From Balanoglossus misakiensis (lineage: Eukaryota; Hemichordata): a stretch of DNA of 64,000 nucleotides. Shown here one piece after another: positions 43,696-55,027 of this stretch (the stretch's first letter is position 1; every line of letters starts with the position of its first letter). The notes beneath the pieces were generated by a model. The model was given only the letters and a program-made list of their open reading frames with translations. It searched no databases and was not told the DNA's origin. The stretch spans positions 10,230,001 to 10,294,000 of the forward strand of contig CM082595.2 of assembly GCA_040954595.2 (NCBI GenBank), in the 5' to 3' direction. The translations under genes were made by a program, and so were the position numbers.

Positions 43696-45486
43696 GTAAG
43701 TTTTTTTTGAGTGGGGAGGGTATAGGCTAACAATGGCTTTGCATTTCCTGCCACAAAAGGGTGCTTACAGAAGTTGTAAGTTGCAGAGATTACAGCCAGT
43801 CACCATGTTAAAAAAGAAAATAATTTAAAGTTATCAGGCACTTTCCATAGTTAGAAATTAAAAATATAGCGTCAAGGACACTTGGTGCTCTCTCAGTGTG
43901 TAGTGGATGACGAGCAGAATGTTTGGAGAACAGTGCAAACACCACAGTGAAATGCTGAACTGATTTGCTCATGTAAAATTGAATGCAGCCTGATAACGTA
44001 GGTGCTTGACAGGGGGAAAAACCACTTGTCCTGGGCTCTAATAACTGTTTTAAATTAAGTCTTAAAAATGGCCTGCACTCACAAATGGCCTCACACAAAT
44101 ATATTGTCATTTCCCTCTCAGATTCTGTATATTATGTTATACTGATGGAATTCATTGTGTATGTCGTATCAAATTGCACCAGTGTGAGCTATGAGAAATG
44201 TGTTTTGAAAAAAAAACAGTGCTTAGAAGTACTAGTCTAAAAGTGAAAGAAATACATTTGGAAAAAAAATATCAGACAGCATTCAAGATCAGCTGAAGTG
44301 TTTTGATAAAATTTCTCCATATTCAAGTATATACTTTCATGTGCTGACTATAGTAGTGTAGGTGGTAGCAAAAAAAATACATGAATTGTTCAAACAGAAA
44401 GTTCAATCATTTAGTTTCCCCAGTTTATGGGTGCATAGCAGTTGTGAACATAGTATATGAAATAAATTAAAATAGTCATTGCTCTCTGGTCCATCATTTT
44501 CGGTAGAAGTGACCTGATTTCACATCAATAGTTTCCCACCCATCATTTCCAGCTAATTTCATGTAGAACAAAACTCCTATACAACATAATAACATTTCTA
44601 GAACCTTTTTTTGATGGTTGGGCCCACAGACTAACACTAGTGGTTCTAAAAAGAAACTTCCATAACAACCTGTACGCTTGACGCATTCAAGTCAGGGCAC
44701 ACCTAACCCATTCAAAATATGCAAATTAGAAAAAGACGCATATGCATTATTTGTGCCTCCAGAGACACACACAGGAAATCAAGCGAGTGTGGCCACTAGC
44801 TGAAAGAGCTGAATTCAATGGATTGCCTTACAATGTTCATGATACAAGGGGGTGATGATCAATGAACAGAACAGCGGTCCACTTTCACGCATTGTAGTGC
44901 ACTGATCATGGCAAGTTGATCATGTCAAAACAAACGACGATGTTAGATAGCAGTGCTTCGCAAGTTTGACTAATTTGTATGAAAATTGTCTCGCCAAACT
45001 TTTTTCTCGCGGGTAGCAAAAACACTGCTGGCTAATCCGTTCCGATTTCTGTCCCTGTTCCAATTCTTCCGCAACACCTCAAAGCTACACACCACCGCCA
45101 AAAACATAAAGCTAGAAAATGGTATGAATTCTTGACGGATGGAAGTAGTTTGACAGACGGTAGTAGCTCATACCCAACTTGACAGACTCCTCTGTTTACA
45201 CTTCGGAGCCAAAAAAAAACGAGTTTGTTGTCTCGTGCATGATATTTTTGGCTTTCAAACACTACCTTGTTAAATTTAATGTGGTTACTACATTGTTTGT
45301 TTATCAGTATACAGTACTGGTACAGATAAACATATGTAATGACCAAGTTATATGCCAGATGATATTTATTAAGTTTCACACAATTTTGCTCTCTTGTCGT
45401 ATATTTTCAAATGTGTACTCAAAGAAAACTGTAATTCACATGTATTCATTCTAATACATTTTATGATATTTGTGTTTTCCCCGCAG
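43696..45486. other. Intron without recognised feature, copy B
   Basis: Matches 20,335-22,869 without the 574-bp MITE. The empty MITE site ATCATGGC is at about 44,905. No exon seen. Confidence 0.5.
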
Positions 45487-45598
45487 ATGACAATGAGTGC
45501 GATCAAGCTGGTTTGTCACCATGCCAACAAGTAGGTTGCAACACACCAACCAGTTACCAGAGTGTGGTTGCAGACCAGGATTCAACATACATGCGTTT
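45487..45598 (+). pseudogene. Frameshifted EGF-like exon 4, copy B
   Basis: Same 112-bp exon as 22870-22981 with CCCCGCAG and GTGAGT sites. It reads DDNECDQAGLSPCQQVGCNT, then shifts frame before ECGCRPGFNIHAF. Confidence 0.7.
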
Positions 45599-45781
45599 GT
45601 GAGTATCTACAATTTGGAGAGAAAGTAAGATGTATGGGTTTGTACTTAGTGTCTTATACATGTATATGTGACACTGAAATCATATATTGTACAATCAGTC
45701 ATTGGTAAATGTCTGCTATTCATGACACAGATCAACATACAGTCAAACCTGTTAGTGGCCACCTTTAAGGTATACTTTAGA

Positions 45782-46120
45782 GGAACAAAGTCTCTCTCTC
45801 GCTGCCTTTTATCCATTAACTATGTTTGATACTAGACACCGTTTATGTCATGTGGATATATAGTGAATCAACGTTCGACCACACACACCTTCCATCCCAT
45901 TTGAAGCATATGAGAGTAAAAATCTCGCCAAAATGAATAAACGGTAAACACCAATTATTCAATTTGGTGACTTTTTCACTCTAGTGTCTGCAAGTGGGAT
46001 GGAAGTTGTGTGTGGTTGAACGTTGATTCACTATATATCCACATGTAGAATAACATAAACAGTGTCTTGTATCAAACATAATTTATGGAAAAGGCAGCAA
46101 GAGAGAGACTTTGTCCCATT
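45782..46120. repeat. Foldback element at the end of copy B
   Basis: Two arms of about 160 bp share CAAAGTCTCTCTCT, GCTGCCTTTT, ATGTGGATATATAGTGAATC and TTCCATCCCA with their complements, with almost no loop. It starts where copies A and B stop matching. The related copy at 24905-25450 lies downstream of copy A's end. Confidence 0.85.
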
Positions 46121-46123
46121 TCA

Positions 46124-47353
46124 CCCAAGTTCTCTCTTTAGAGGTCGTACATTCCATAGGAAACAATGCGTTTGGACTGAACCATGGCTTTGAAAGGGTT
46201 TTGCATTGACAGGATTGTGATCAGAGAGTTCCAAGCAGTCTACAGAGACACTCTTGATGTTAGACGCAGAGTTAGATACAATGAGATCAAGAGTATGACC
46301 CTTTCTGTGTGTTGGTTGTTGGACCCATTGTTTCAGATTACAGGCGCTGATGATTCCATTGAATTTCTGTGTTACTGGATTCTTATCATCTTCTAGGTGA
46401 ATATTGAAATCTCCTACGATGAAGAGATTACTTGAGCAGGTGACATACTTCTCAAGTGTTGTACTGAACTCTTCCATGAACTGTGGTGCAGTGAACTTAT
46501 TCTTAACTGATGGTGGTGGACGGAAGACAAGAATTATTTTCATGGAAAGTTTCTGGTGAAGAATAGTTGCTTCCGCTGCCTCAAAAGATTTAAACCCCGG
46601 TGCGGCGTATAAAAGACCCCCCAAATCAGTGGCGAATCTTAATGCCGTTTGCCTGACAACAGACAACACCAACGATCTTGGCTCTGTGAAAATCGGCCCA
46701 AACAGGTCCAAGCATAAAGAATTACACCACACAACGACAGTAGTTGGCTTTATAAACACACACAACATACAGTTATCGACGAAAAAGTACACGAGCTTAT
46801 GAAACAACGATGATTTTGGGAGAAATCTGGTTTCAGTGCTTTTCAGAAGCGTCCCTGGGAAACAATAACCACGCCATTGAAACAGTTGTCAATCGCGTGG
46901 AAGTGTGAAGTGTTCAATTATTTTCTGTGTACATGAGAGCCATTACACAGTCATTATGCACGACGACCACTCCCAAATAAACAACTATACAAACACACGT
47001 TAATCCGAACCCCAGGACTTTCCGCACTGGGGTTTAACAGAGAGAATAGGCTTCCAAGCTGTTAATTTTAGTGCTAGCTTATGAATTTAAGCTAAGCCTC
47101 CACCGATCTTGCCAACCCCAGGTAGATGTTTGACAGCATAGCCTGGTGGTGTGCATTCAGCCATTACGTGTTCGTCACCAGATTCCTTCAACCATGTTTC
47201 AGTGAGTACAAGAATATCAATGTCTTTATCTGTGATGTAGTCTGCAATGTCTAATGATTTGCATCCAGCTGAGCGGACATTCCATGTAGAGAGTAGAAGT
47301 TCACACGTATTGTGGATAGGATGGATCTTGAATAAGATGTAGTCACTCTTCAA
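46124..47353 (-). mobile_element. Non-LTR retrotransposon endonuclease region, interrupted
   Basis: On the minus strand, 47353-47087 encodes STWNVRSAGCKSLDIADYI, DIDILVLTETWLKESGDE and GVGKIGGGLA. 46600-46124 then encodes KSFEAAEATILHQKLSMKII, VFRPPPS, FIVGDFNIHLED, GHTLDLIVS and ELSDHNPV. These are the apurinic-like endonuclease motifs (TETW, GDFN, SDH) of CR1/Jockey-type elements. An inverted-repeat insertion at about 46593-47038 splits the domain. No reverse transcriptase follows, so it is a 5' fragment. Confidence 0.85.
46593..47038. mobile_element. MITE inside the endonuclease fragment
   Basis: Ends TTAAACCCCGGTGCGG and CCGCACTGGGGTTTAA are inverted and separate two halves of one endonuclease domain. 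The interior is unrelated and GC-richer. Target duplication is not clear. Confidence 0.65.
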
Positions 47354-47354
47354 T

Positions 47355-47708
47355 AGATATTTAGTGACTCGCTAACTGTTGCGATTCGTGTGTGTGTAAT
47401 TTACGTACTTCAAGTTAAATATCGCAACTAGCCATAATGTTTGACTAGGGGGAGCACCTATACTAATGCGAGAACCAGGGATTGAAAGTTGCACCTGTGT
47501 TTTGATCCCTTAGTTACCCTTATAAGTACATTTGTTGTTCAATAACCATAGTTCTATTGCAAACCGTTCTTTTCGTAGTTTCTTATTTCAAATATTGTAA
47601 TCTGAATTTATTTTGGTGTTTAACAGGTGTGATTATCTGTATTGGCGGCCATTTTGAAAATAATTGGTTGCCATGGAAACTCTTTAACAGATATTTAGTG
47701 ACTCGCTA
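47355..47708 (+). repeat. Insertion-like segment with exact 20-bp direct repeat
   Basis: AGATATTTAGTGACTCGCTA occurs at 47355-47374 and 47689-47708, enclosing 314 bp. A 20-bp duplication would suit a non-LTR-type insertion. The enclosed DNA shows no coding or terminal motif. Confidence 0.6.
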
Positions 47709-48173
47709 TCTGAATTTGTTCAGTACACATTAACACACATCTGAGCCAAGTTTGGTGCTTTTATCACAAAATACACAATCAATATGAAAATTTGGGTTTT
47801 GGTGCTCCACTACATAAGTAACATTAAAGATGTACGTTCAGTAAAATTGAAAGTATTGTCATTTTTTTTAATTGTGGATTTTTTTATTCTCCTTTGTATG
47901 TATAATAAAAATCCGTAATTAAATATAGGGGTCACTGGGCTTGTTTTTGAAATACAGAGCCATGAATTTGGTCGATAATAGAAGAAATCTGCTGACTCAG
48001 CATTTTTCACCAGCGGTTTGTCTATGGGCAAAATTCTTAACGCAATTTATCTCAAAAAAGAGCACGGTGACCCCTATATTTTATTTGACCAATGAATTTA
48101 TATTTGCTGGACTGAGCTATGTGTAAAATTTCGTTAAAATGACAATAGTAGAAGTTTGTTTTCTGGCGATTAT

Positions 48174-48326
48174 TATATATAATTCCCCCGTATTTCGAAC
48201 GAGTGTGCCTGCGTCGCGGACGAGTGATTCCCCGTATAGCGGCCGTATCCCTCCGAGCCATTCTATACTGGGAATCGAGAGTTCGCGACGCAGGTACACG
48301 AGTGAGGAATACGGGGGAATTATATG
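48174..48326. repeat. Hairpin element
   Basis: Arms TATATAATTCCCCCGTATTT and ATACGGGGGAATTATAT, with further pairing of CTGCGTCGCG and CGCGACGCAG, around a short loop. TTTATCACAT follows, as at 12826. Confidence 0.85.
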
Positions 48327-48451
48327 TTTATCACATACATAGATCCGCTAATTTTGATTTTCAAATAAATCTCTTTGTGGTTGCGATAAAATTTGTAACT
48401 ATTTTGTGCAAAATTGAAGATCGATGTTATGCGGTCTATCTGTCAGGTGAC

Positions 48452-48751
48452 TCAGGTCACGACCTGGACGATTCTGGTTTTGGCGAGGACCCGTCTGTCG
48501 TGCGTCAGCAGGATTTCATCGTCCGTCAAGGTTTCACTGGAGCAGGAAACCTTTCTTATGCCTTTTGCTTCATGACTAGACCGTTTTGCTCTAATCGTCG
48601 CATCAAAATTTTTGCGAATACTCAGTTTTGTACCTGTTGCTCGTTCGACAACGCGACGACATTGGCTCAGCACTGACGACCTTGCGATAGTTTTGGTGCC
48701 GGTTGGTGCGATAAAAATGTACACAGGTAAAACTAATCGTCGATCGTCCAT
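48452..48751 (-). CDS. Unassigned minus-strand ORF, possible first exon
   Basis: 99 codons starting MDDRRLVLPVYIFIAPTGTK, basic, GC-richer than the surroundings. A candidate GT donor (CAG then GTCGTG) lies near codon 94. It overlaps an antisense frame of similar length. The sequence composition suggests real coding DNA from a host gene or element, but I recognise no domain. Confidence 0.3.
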   Translation of the reverse strand: MDDRRLVLPVYIFIAPTGTKTIARSSVLSQCRRVVERATGTKLSIRKNFDATIRAKRSSHEAKGIRKVSCSSETLTDDEILLTHDRRVLAKTRIVQVVT

Positions 48752-49107
48752 ATTTACACATACGAAACATTTTATTTATCTTTGATTATTTTTAAAATCG
48801 AAATAAAACCAACAATTGCACTGAATTTTGTCGCCCTAAGAGGACTTTGTTTACAAGTTTAAAATAGTTCCGTTTGGTGACGTCAGAGGGATGGGTATTA
48901 CAATAACGCTTGGTGCAAATTTACCTACGTCTGACGTCATACTATGGTATATGCAGAGCTATGTATGTGATAATCAATGTAATCCTATGGGAAAAAGACC
49001 GGGCGCACAGTGTTTCCAGTTTATGTTCTGCGCGTACATCCTTGATGAAGTTTGCTGGCTAGAGGGCTCCTAAACCTCCCTAATATTTAACGTCTTCACT
49101 CCTACAG

Positions 49108-49340
49108 GACTGCGCAGTTGGAAGTTACAGTTCAGCATGTTCTGAAGCATGCACGCTGTGTCCAAGGGTTTCATGTGTGGAACAGCCAGCCTCTCATCAC
49201 CAACACAATGCGGACAGGGATATTTTGCCAACAATGGAAGTATAGACTGTACGCCTTGTCCTGCCCTGGGTATAAGTGCCAATATGATGGTATGTCGGAG
49301 CCAGAGGTCTGTGAAGATGGATACTACACTAATATAGAGG
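49108..49340 (+). pseudogene. GCC2/GCC3-like Cys-rich exon, frameshifted
   Basis: The acceptor CCTACAG and donor GTGAGT define 233 bp. Three frames are needed to read it: CAVGSYSSACSEACTLCP, then KGFMCGTASLSSPTQCGQGY and CTPCPA, then GYKCQYDG and CEDGYYTNIEG. The CxxCPxG...C...GYY pattern is that of GCC2/GCC3 (ephrin-receptor-like) modules in secreted multi-domain proteins, often with EGF modules. It starts a series of such exons reaching 53,724. Two frameshifts indicate decay or sequence error. Confidence 0.7.
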
Positions 49341-49439
49341 GTGAGTCAGCACTTAAAGTTTGGGCATTACTGTGTAATCTTTCACTTAAGGCAGACGATC
49401 ATCTTATGTGCATGTGCGTAATTCTGTGCGTACAAACAT

Positions 49440-50751
49440 ATGGGGTGCCATGTGTTAACTTATTATTTAGCTAAATTATTTGTTCAAAAGTCGTTATTTA
49501 ACATACTTATATGTATGTAATTATAGATTTGCAAACCATTTAAGTCCTGACAATTTATTTATAAATAATTTCAAGTCGATTCAATTATATACATAAAATG
49601 TATTTTTATGCTCTTTTATTTATATATAATAAATTATTTATAAACAATGTCAGTGTCAGTCTATTATATATATATCATGAGTGATGTACATAATTATTTA
49701 TATATAATTAATAATTTATAAATAAAAAAAAATTTAAGTGTATTATATATATATCATGAGTGATTTATAAATAATTTAAGTGCAAGTCTATTATATATAT
49801 ATCATGAGTGATTTACATTATATAATGAATTATATATAAATAAGTGATTTCTAAACCATGAAAAAATGCACTCGCGCCGTTTGTCAACTTATTATTTAAC
49901 GCAAACTCATTATTTAACGCAAACTCATTATTTAAGGCCTGTTCACACAACCCCTTGCATTTGGATCATTACGCACACATATAGTCCCCACACGTGAACA
50001 AGAAATGCACATTACGTGTGGTCATTTCATTTTTATTATACTCCTTTCAAAGGTTAGATGAAACACCGAAAAAGGTATCAACTAGTTAGTGATTTTAGCC
50101 CGTGATTGCAATGTTTGATTGAAACGCAAAAAGCTGATCGATAGCTCTACATTGTGGTCTCTGAGGTCAAAGGTTGGCCGGTCATGGCGGTACCATTATT
50201 AAAATAGGGGCCAGTCATCAAAACGTAAGTGAGCCAAAAAACTACAGGTCAGATAAATTGTTTTCTCGTAAATTCAACATTAGAATCAAATTTGGCGTTG
50301 GAAACAAACGGCGGGTCGCCAGTTCCTGGTCTGGAGGCTGGTAGAGTCACGTCTTGAAGACTGGCCCCTATTTTAATAATGGCATTGTCATGACCGGCCA
50401 ACCTTTGACCTCGGAGACCACAATGTAGAGCTATCGATCAGCTTTTTATAATACACTTAAATTTTTTTGTTTATAAATAATTAATTAAATATAAATAATT
50501 ATGTACATCACTCATGATATATATATAATAGACTGACACTGACATTGTTTATAAATAATTTATTATATATAAATAAAAGAGCATAAAATACATTTTATGT
50601 ATATAATTGAATTGACTTGAAATTATTTATAAATAAATTGTCAGGACTTAAATGGTTTGCAAATCTATAATTACATACATATAAGTATGTTAAATAATGA
50701 CTTTTGAACAAATAATTTAGCTAAATAATAAGTTAACACATGGCACCCCAT
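49440..50751. mobile_element. TIR element with about 260-bp arms and 8-bp TSD
   Basis: ACAAACAT flanks both sides (49432-49439, 50752-50759). Inverted ends start ATGGGGTGCCATGTG and extend about 260 bp through AT-rich DNA with ATATATATATCATGAGTG. An inner pair of arms (about 50,131-50,225 and 50,350-50,450, with AGGTTGGCCGG) suggests a nested foldback. The 8-bp duplication fits hAT-like elements. No transposase. Confidence 0.85.
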
Positions 50752-51130
50752 ACAAACATTACGTCCAGTCCAAATATTCTGCCAATTTTACATCCAATGC
50801 ATTCAAATAGTGGACTGCTTCGCTTTCATCCAGTTTTCATGTGCATCGTATAAGTAGACTTTTGTTTTGTCCCGTCTTTTCACCGAATTTGCTCTTTTCC
50901 AAATCTCCAACACAGACTATGATCGTCACATTCTTGTCTGTTGTTAGAACAGCACACTGCCATATGGCATTGACTGTATACAGTTTCTGTTACCAATATC
51001 TCTGGTTTGGCATTTTCCTGTCCTCAATCTTTTGCCAGGGATTTTTGTGTCCCCAACCCGCGTGAGAATCCCACGTCTTTGAAAGTATGACTGTGACAAT
51101 AAGATTCTATAAATCTCTGTTTATTTTCAG

Positions 51131-51261
51131 CACAAACATCATGTGGTGATTGCCCAGCTGGTAACCAATGTCCAAATGGTAACACTGTGATTTTATGCTC
51201 GGCTGGTTATTACAGTTCGGCCTTGGACAAAGGATGTCTCGCTGTACCTCTTGCATAACAG
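51131..51261 (+). pseudogene. GCC2/GCC3-like exon, frameshifted
   Basis: Between TTTTCAG and GTAAAT. Reads TSCGDCPAGNQCPNGN and CSAGYYSSALDKGC, then continues CTSCITG only in another frame, so one shift lies near 51,236. Part of the Cys-rich series. Confidence 0.65.
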
Positions 51262-51515
51262 GTAAATTTCTACCCACCAACCTTTATTTCCAACATCAAA
51301 CATTAGGTCAGGTAATTTACTAACTGAAAAATAGGATGGGAACATTTTCCATTTCTGTATTTAAAATTTACTGATATAATATATGAATGAAAAAATGACA
51401 ATTTTTCCAAATTTGAATAGACCTCTATTTATGAAAATAATTAAAATTTGCGCCAATTTTTTACAGTGGTATTCAAAGGTTAACTTGGTGTGTAAATTCT
51501 TTGTTTGATTTACAG

Positions 51516-51649
51516 ATCAGCCGGTGCTGAACAGTGTACTATTTGTGAGCAAGGGTACGCCTGCACAGATCCCAGTGCATCGCAATTCAAGTGTACCAAG
51601 GGTTACGTGTCATTGGCTGGTGCAACAAACTGTACCAGATGTACAAATG
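51516..51649 (+). CDS. GCC2/GCC3-like exon
   Basis: Acceptor TTACAG, donor GTAAAA. One frame is open: SAGAEQCTICEQGYACTDPS, then CTKGYVSLAGATNCTRC. The cysteine spacing matches neighbouring exons and no defect is visible. Confidence 0.7.
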
Positions 51650-52031
51650 GTAAAATTGTGGTACTTGTTCAGTTTGCTGTGTGATGAAACTGAGTGGTAT
51701 GTGTGTATGCATGTATGTGTTTACAACAGATTTTCAAGTCAGTGCGACTGGGGTTATGTGTGTGTGTGTATGTATGTGGTATGTGTTTACAACAGATTAT
51801 CAACTCAGTGCGAAATCTTGCGAGACCCGGTTAGCCATGTGAGATCTCGCAGAGTCTTATGATATTCAGAAAATGGTTGATTAGAAATGACGTTTAATGT
51901 CCTCCAAAGAATTTTCTACATGCCCGTATACTTGTCTCAGAATTATGAAGTGAATCATCTCAAGTAATTTGTTATTTTAAATGACACTGTATCACAAATA
52001 CTTCACTAAAAACCTCATTTTCTTTAATCAG

Positions 52032-52229
52032 ATGAAATAAGTGAGGAGCCTGCACGCACATCCCGTCTTCTGTGCCCTGCTGGACAATCGTGTTCAGATC
52101 CAATGTAAGATCCGCTTGACTGTGGCAATGGTGAATATGCTATGGAAGGCGACGGCACATGCACGCCTTGTCCAGCAGGATCCAAGTGTCCAACCATGTC
52201 ACCCGTAGTTGATTGTTCAACAGTTACTG
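52032..52229 (+). pseudogene. GCC2/GCC3-like exon with in-frame stop
   Basis: 198 bp between ATCAG and GTAAGT. Encodes SRLLCPAGQSCSDPM, TAA at 52106-52108, then CGNGEYAMEGDGTCTPCPAG and CPTMSPVVDCST. Length is a multiple of three, so the stop is a point change rather than a shift. Confidence 0.75.
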
Positions 52230-52454
52230 GTAAGTTGGGCTGCAAATTACTCTTGTGACTTCCCTGTGTTATAGCATGACATACACAGAAAATTAAACTG
52301 TTATGCTCATTGGAGTTGATATTGTGATGCACTTTGAAAAACACAATGATTCCACTGAAGAGGTATTGTACAGTAACACCTGTGATTAATGACATCTCTC
52401 TAATAAGGGATCGTTGGACCAAACCAATCGTTCTTTGAATTTTTTCTGTGATAG

Positions 52455-52551
52455 GTTCATACTCGCTAGGTTCGGCCACGTCCTTCTGGTTATGAATGCA
52501 CAACTACAAGTGTCACACAGTGCGCTACAGGGCAGTAAAGTGTTGAAGGAG
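52455..52551 (+). pseudogene. Short Cys-rich exon, frameshift and stop
   Basis: Acceptor GATAG, donor GTAAGT, 97 bp. The Cys-rich frame reads PSGYECTTTSVTQCATGQ, then TAA at 52536-52538, then SVEG. It continues logically into the next exon at 53508 (TCADCGVGNYCPDG). Confidence 0.6.
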
Positions 52552-52663
52552 GTAAGTCTTGAAATCTCTTTTCTTCTGGTCTCGATTTGAACATGGTTCC
52601 ACAAGTTGTTTACATCACTTGTAGTTTTACATATTTTTTTAGTTCAACAGCTATGCTATACAT

Positions 52664-53330
52664 GGTGTCCTGAGAAGTCGACCAGTATGAGAAGTCGGTA
52701 TCGGCCAGTACGAGAAGTCGGCCTGTGGGAGAGAACCCTGGTACTTTGTGTTATGTATAACTGTTTCACTACGAAATGTTTCCTTGATGTACAGGAGCTG
52801 AGATATTTGTACAAATAGCCGATGAATTTTAAAACTGTCTGTTCACTTTTCATGTACGTCACCGGGGTACGTCAACATCAGTCACCTGCACTTCTTGAGC
52901 TGCGCCAGTAGTCTGTTCCTTGTCACGTTTGTTTGTTTGTTTGTTTTGTGTTGTCTCAGAAAGTATGAATATACACATACATCTTCTATGTATTTTAGTA
53001 GGCTTTGAAACAACTCCCTTTAATCAGAAATGTCACAGGAATTTGGCGAACAACCTAAGCTCCTTACGCGGATACGGGGCTGGGGAACTGGTACGGATGC
53101 CAGACGCCATTATTTGAAATGACGCCATTGTGTTGTCAAGAATTTGGGAAATCCGTCCAAATGAAAATATTTAGTGCAATTATATTTTATTAAGTGTTGT
53201 TATAAGTAATCTGGGTCATCACTGCACTATTCGGGTACAAGTTCAACAACTGGCCGACTTCTCGTACTGGCCGACTTCTCGTACTGGCCGACTTCTCATA
53301 CGCGCGTACTGGCCGACTTCTCATGTATTC
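52664..53330. mobile_element. MITE with iterated subterminal repeats, 8-bp TSD
   Basis: CTATACAT flanks it at 52656-52663 and 53331-53338. The left end carries three, and the right end four, copies of a 16-17 base motif (TGAGAAGTCGGCCAGTA and its complement) in opposite orientation. The interior is unremarkable. The iterated ends could be transposase-binding sites, as in hAT or foldback elements. Confidence 0.85.
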
Positions 53331-53507
53331 CTATACATTAGTGAAAATTGGGGAAACTGGTGTTTTCAGACAACTTATGAAGTCCCTTTCGCAATATTAA
53401 CTCTAAAACAGTGGGTGATATTCCTTTTAAAATTTAACCAAATAAGCATACTTGAACTCTGTCATATTGGCAAAACACTCACTACACAAGCTGTTGTTAT
53501 TCTACAG

Positions 53508-53724
53508 ACATGACATGTGCTGATTGCGGCGTAGGTAACTACTGTCCAGATGGGTCAGACAGCCCCATTCCTTGTCCATCAAGTTATTATGCTGACACAG
53601 CCACAGAAGTATCCTGTACCCCTTGCGATCCAGGCTGTCAGTGTGCAGCAACATCACCCACTTGCCTGCACATCAAGAACCTACTCTCTGGGACCATCAA
53701 CAACATGTACTCCCCTTCTACCAG
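53508..53724 (+). CDS. GCC2/GCC3-like exon, last of the Cys-rich series
   Basis: Acceptor TCTACAG and donor GTTTGT. It encodes MTCADCGVGNYCPDGSDSPI, PCPSSYYADTATEVSCTPC and CQCAATSPTC, then a Cys-free stretch with LLSGTINNMYSP. The module is complete and open. It bridges the Cys-rich part to the EGF exons beginning at 54545. Confidence 0.75.
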
Positions 53725-54544
53725 GTTTGTAGTCGTCTTAGTCGTAAAAACATATTTAAGGTGTTGCGCACCTCGAAATAAAGGGTCGTCTGATCATGTT
53801 AAAATTAATACTAATGATACTATGACTTCTAAACATTTAATCTATGGAATAAAAATTGGGGGTCAACCATCTAGAGTTTTGAAAAAGCGCCCTTTATCTA
53901 GCACCTCTTTCAGATTTTGCCAGGCTCGTAGATTTTTGTAAAATGGCCTCAAAAATAAGAATTTTGGAAGGTTTGTCATATTTTTTCACCATTGTAGAAT
54001 CTAAATGTTCTGAATTATTTTATTTTTAGCAATTTTGAGATTGCTTCATGTTCAGTATGATAATCGCATGTCAATACAACTGTTACATTAAAGGAAAAGT
54101 TCAAATCCGCCTAAAACCACATTGCATTGGTACCTAGTTAAGTTGTCCTCACTTCTGACGCAAAATTTTGATGTGCAATGCACGTGTCTGTGAAATTGAC
54201 GAATAAAAAAATTGTATACCAGTGCAAAATTAAAAACTCCCTGTGCAGCCTTCTTGGCAACTGCATGCTGGGAAAAGTACTCGGATGATGACGAAAAAGT
54301 TTCGGGGTTCCGGGTAGTGCTACCCCGGAATACAATGTTGGGTGCAGACTCCAACTATGGAAAAGAAATGCAGAATGTCATGTGATATAGTAGTGAAAAC
54401 AAATACACGTTGGTTCACGTATTTCAGCTCTCAGCAATCAGGGTGCATTAAAAGGCCTTGATTGGTGTGATATTCACAATTGATGATTATAAATACTTAC
54501 AGTTGTATACTGTTTTATTTTGTAAATATTGTGTACATTTGCAG
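53725..54544. other. Intron without recognised exon
   Basis: Contains a stretch near 54,080-54,360 of different composition (CCGCCTAAAACCACATTGC, later CCGGGTAGTGCTACCCGG, a short palindrome) that may be a repeat. No defined ends seen. Confidence 0.45.
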
Positions 54545-54674
54545 CAATGAATCCGTGCGAACACAAACCTTAACCCATGCCGGAATGCTGGTACTTGCCA
54601 AGCAATCCAGGGATCTTGTACAGGCGTCACATGTCTATGTGCTGGCTGCTACCTGGGCTTCACATGTGAAACAC
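54545..54674 (+). pseudogene. EGF-like exon, frameshifted
   Basis: Acceptor TTTGCAG, donor GTGAGT, 130 bp instead of a multiple of three. Starts MNPCEHKP and shifts to NPCRNAGTCQAIQGSCTGV, then TCLCAGCYLGFTCET. First of the NPC-type EGF exons of the downstream gene. Confidence 0.7.
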
Positions 54675-54904
54675 GTGAGTACAGTACTTTGTCATTTATT
54701 AAAAAATCTAAGTGCTGAGGTACATTGTAGTAATAATAGCAGGTGTAGTCATTATTATCATCATCATCATCTTTAAGTCAGTCATATGATCGGTAATAAA
54801 AACAGTAAAATCACCAGTATAAAAACATAACAGAGAAATAATGAACGTGTACTGGTGTTACCATAGGTAACTGTTGTATAAAATTTTGAATTCCTGTCTT
54901 CCAG

Positions 54905-55027
54905 TTCCTAATCCATGCTTCACTAGTCCTTGTCTCAATGGAGGTACCTGCCAACAACAGGCAAATTCTTGTACTGCCACCATTGGCATGTGCACAGAGT
55001 GTTACTAGGGAAACAGGTGTGAGACAA
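54905..55027 (+). pseudogene. EGF-like exon with in-frame stop
   Basis: 123 bp, phase 1-1, TTCCAG acceptor and GTAAGT donor. Encodes PNPCFTSPCLNGGTCQQQAN, CTATIGMCTECY, TAG at 55006-55008, then GNRCET. Being phase-symmetric, it could be skipped. Confidence 0.8.

Larger units (their letters stand above)
26325..45751 (+). repeat. Copy B of the large direct duplication
   Basis: Collinear with copy A from its first base. It lacks the BEL/Pao element and two MITEs of copy A. It has about 0.9 kb at 27,209-28,069, a MITE at 29025, a 2.6-kb insertion at 32551 and about 1.6 kb at 40,735-42,315 that copy A lacks. Confidence 0.9.

Noticed and set aside
52024-52503. 159-codon minus-strand frame
   Set aside because: Antisense to two Cys-rich + strand exons with splice sites.
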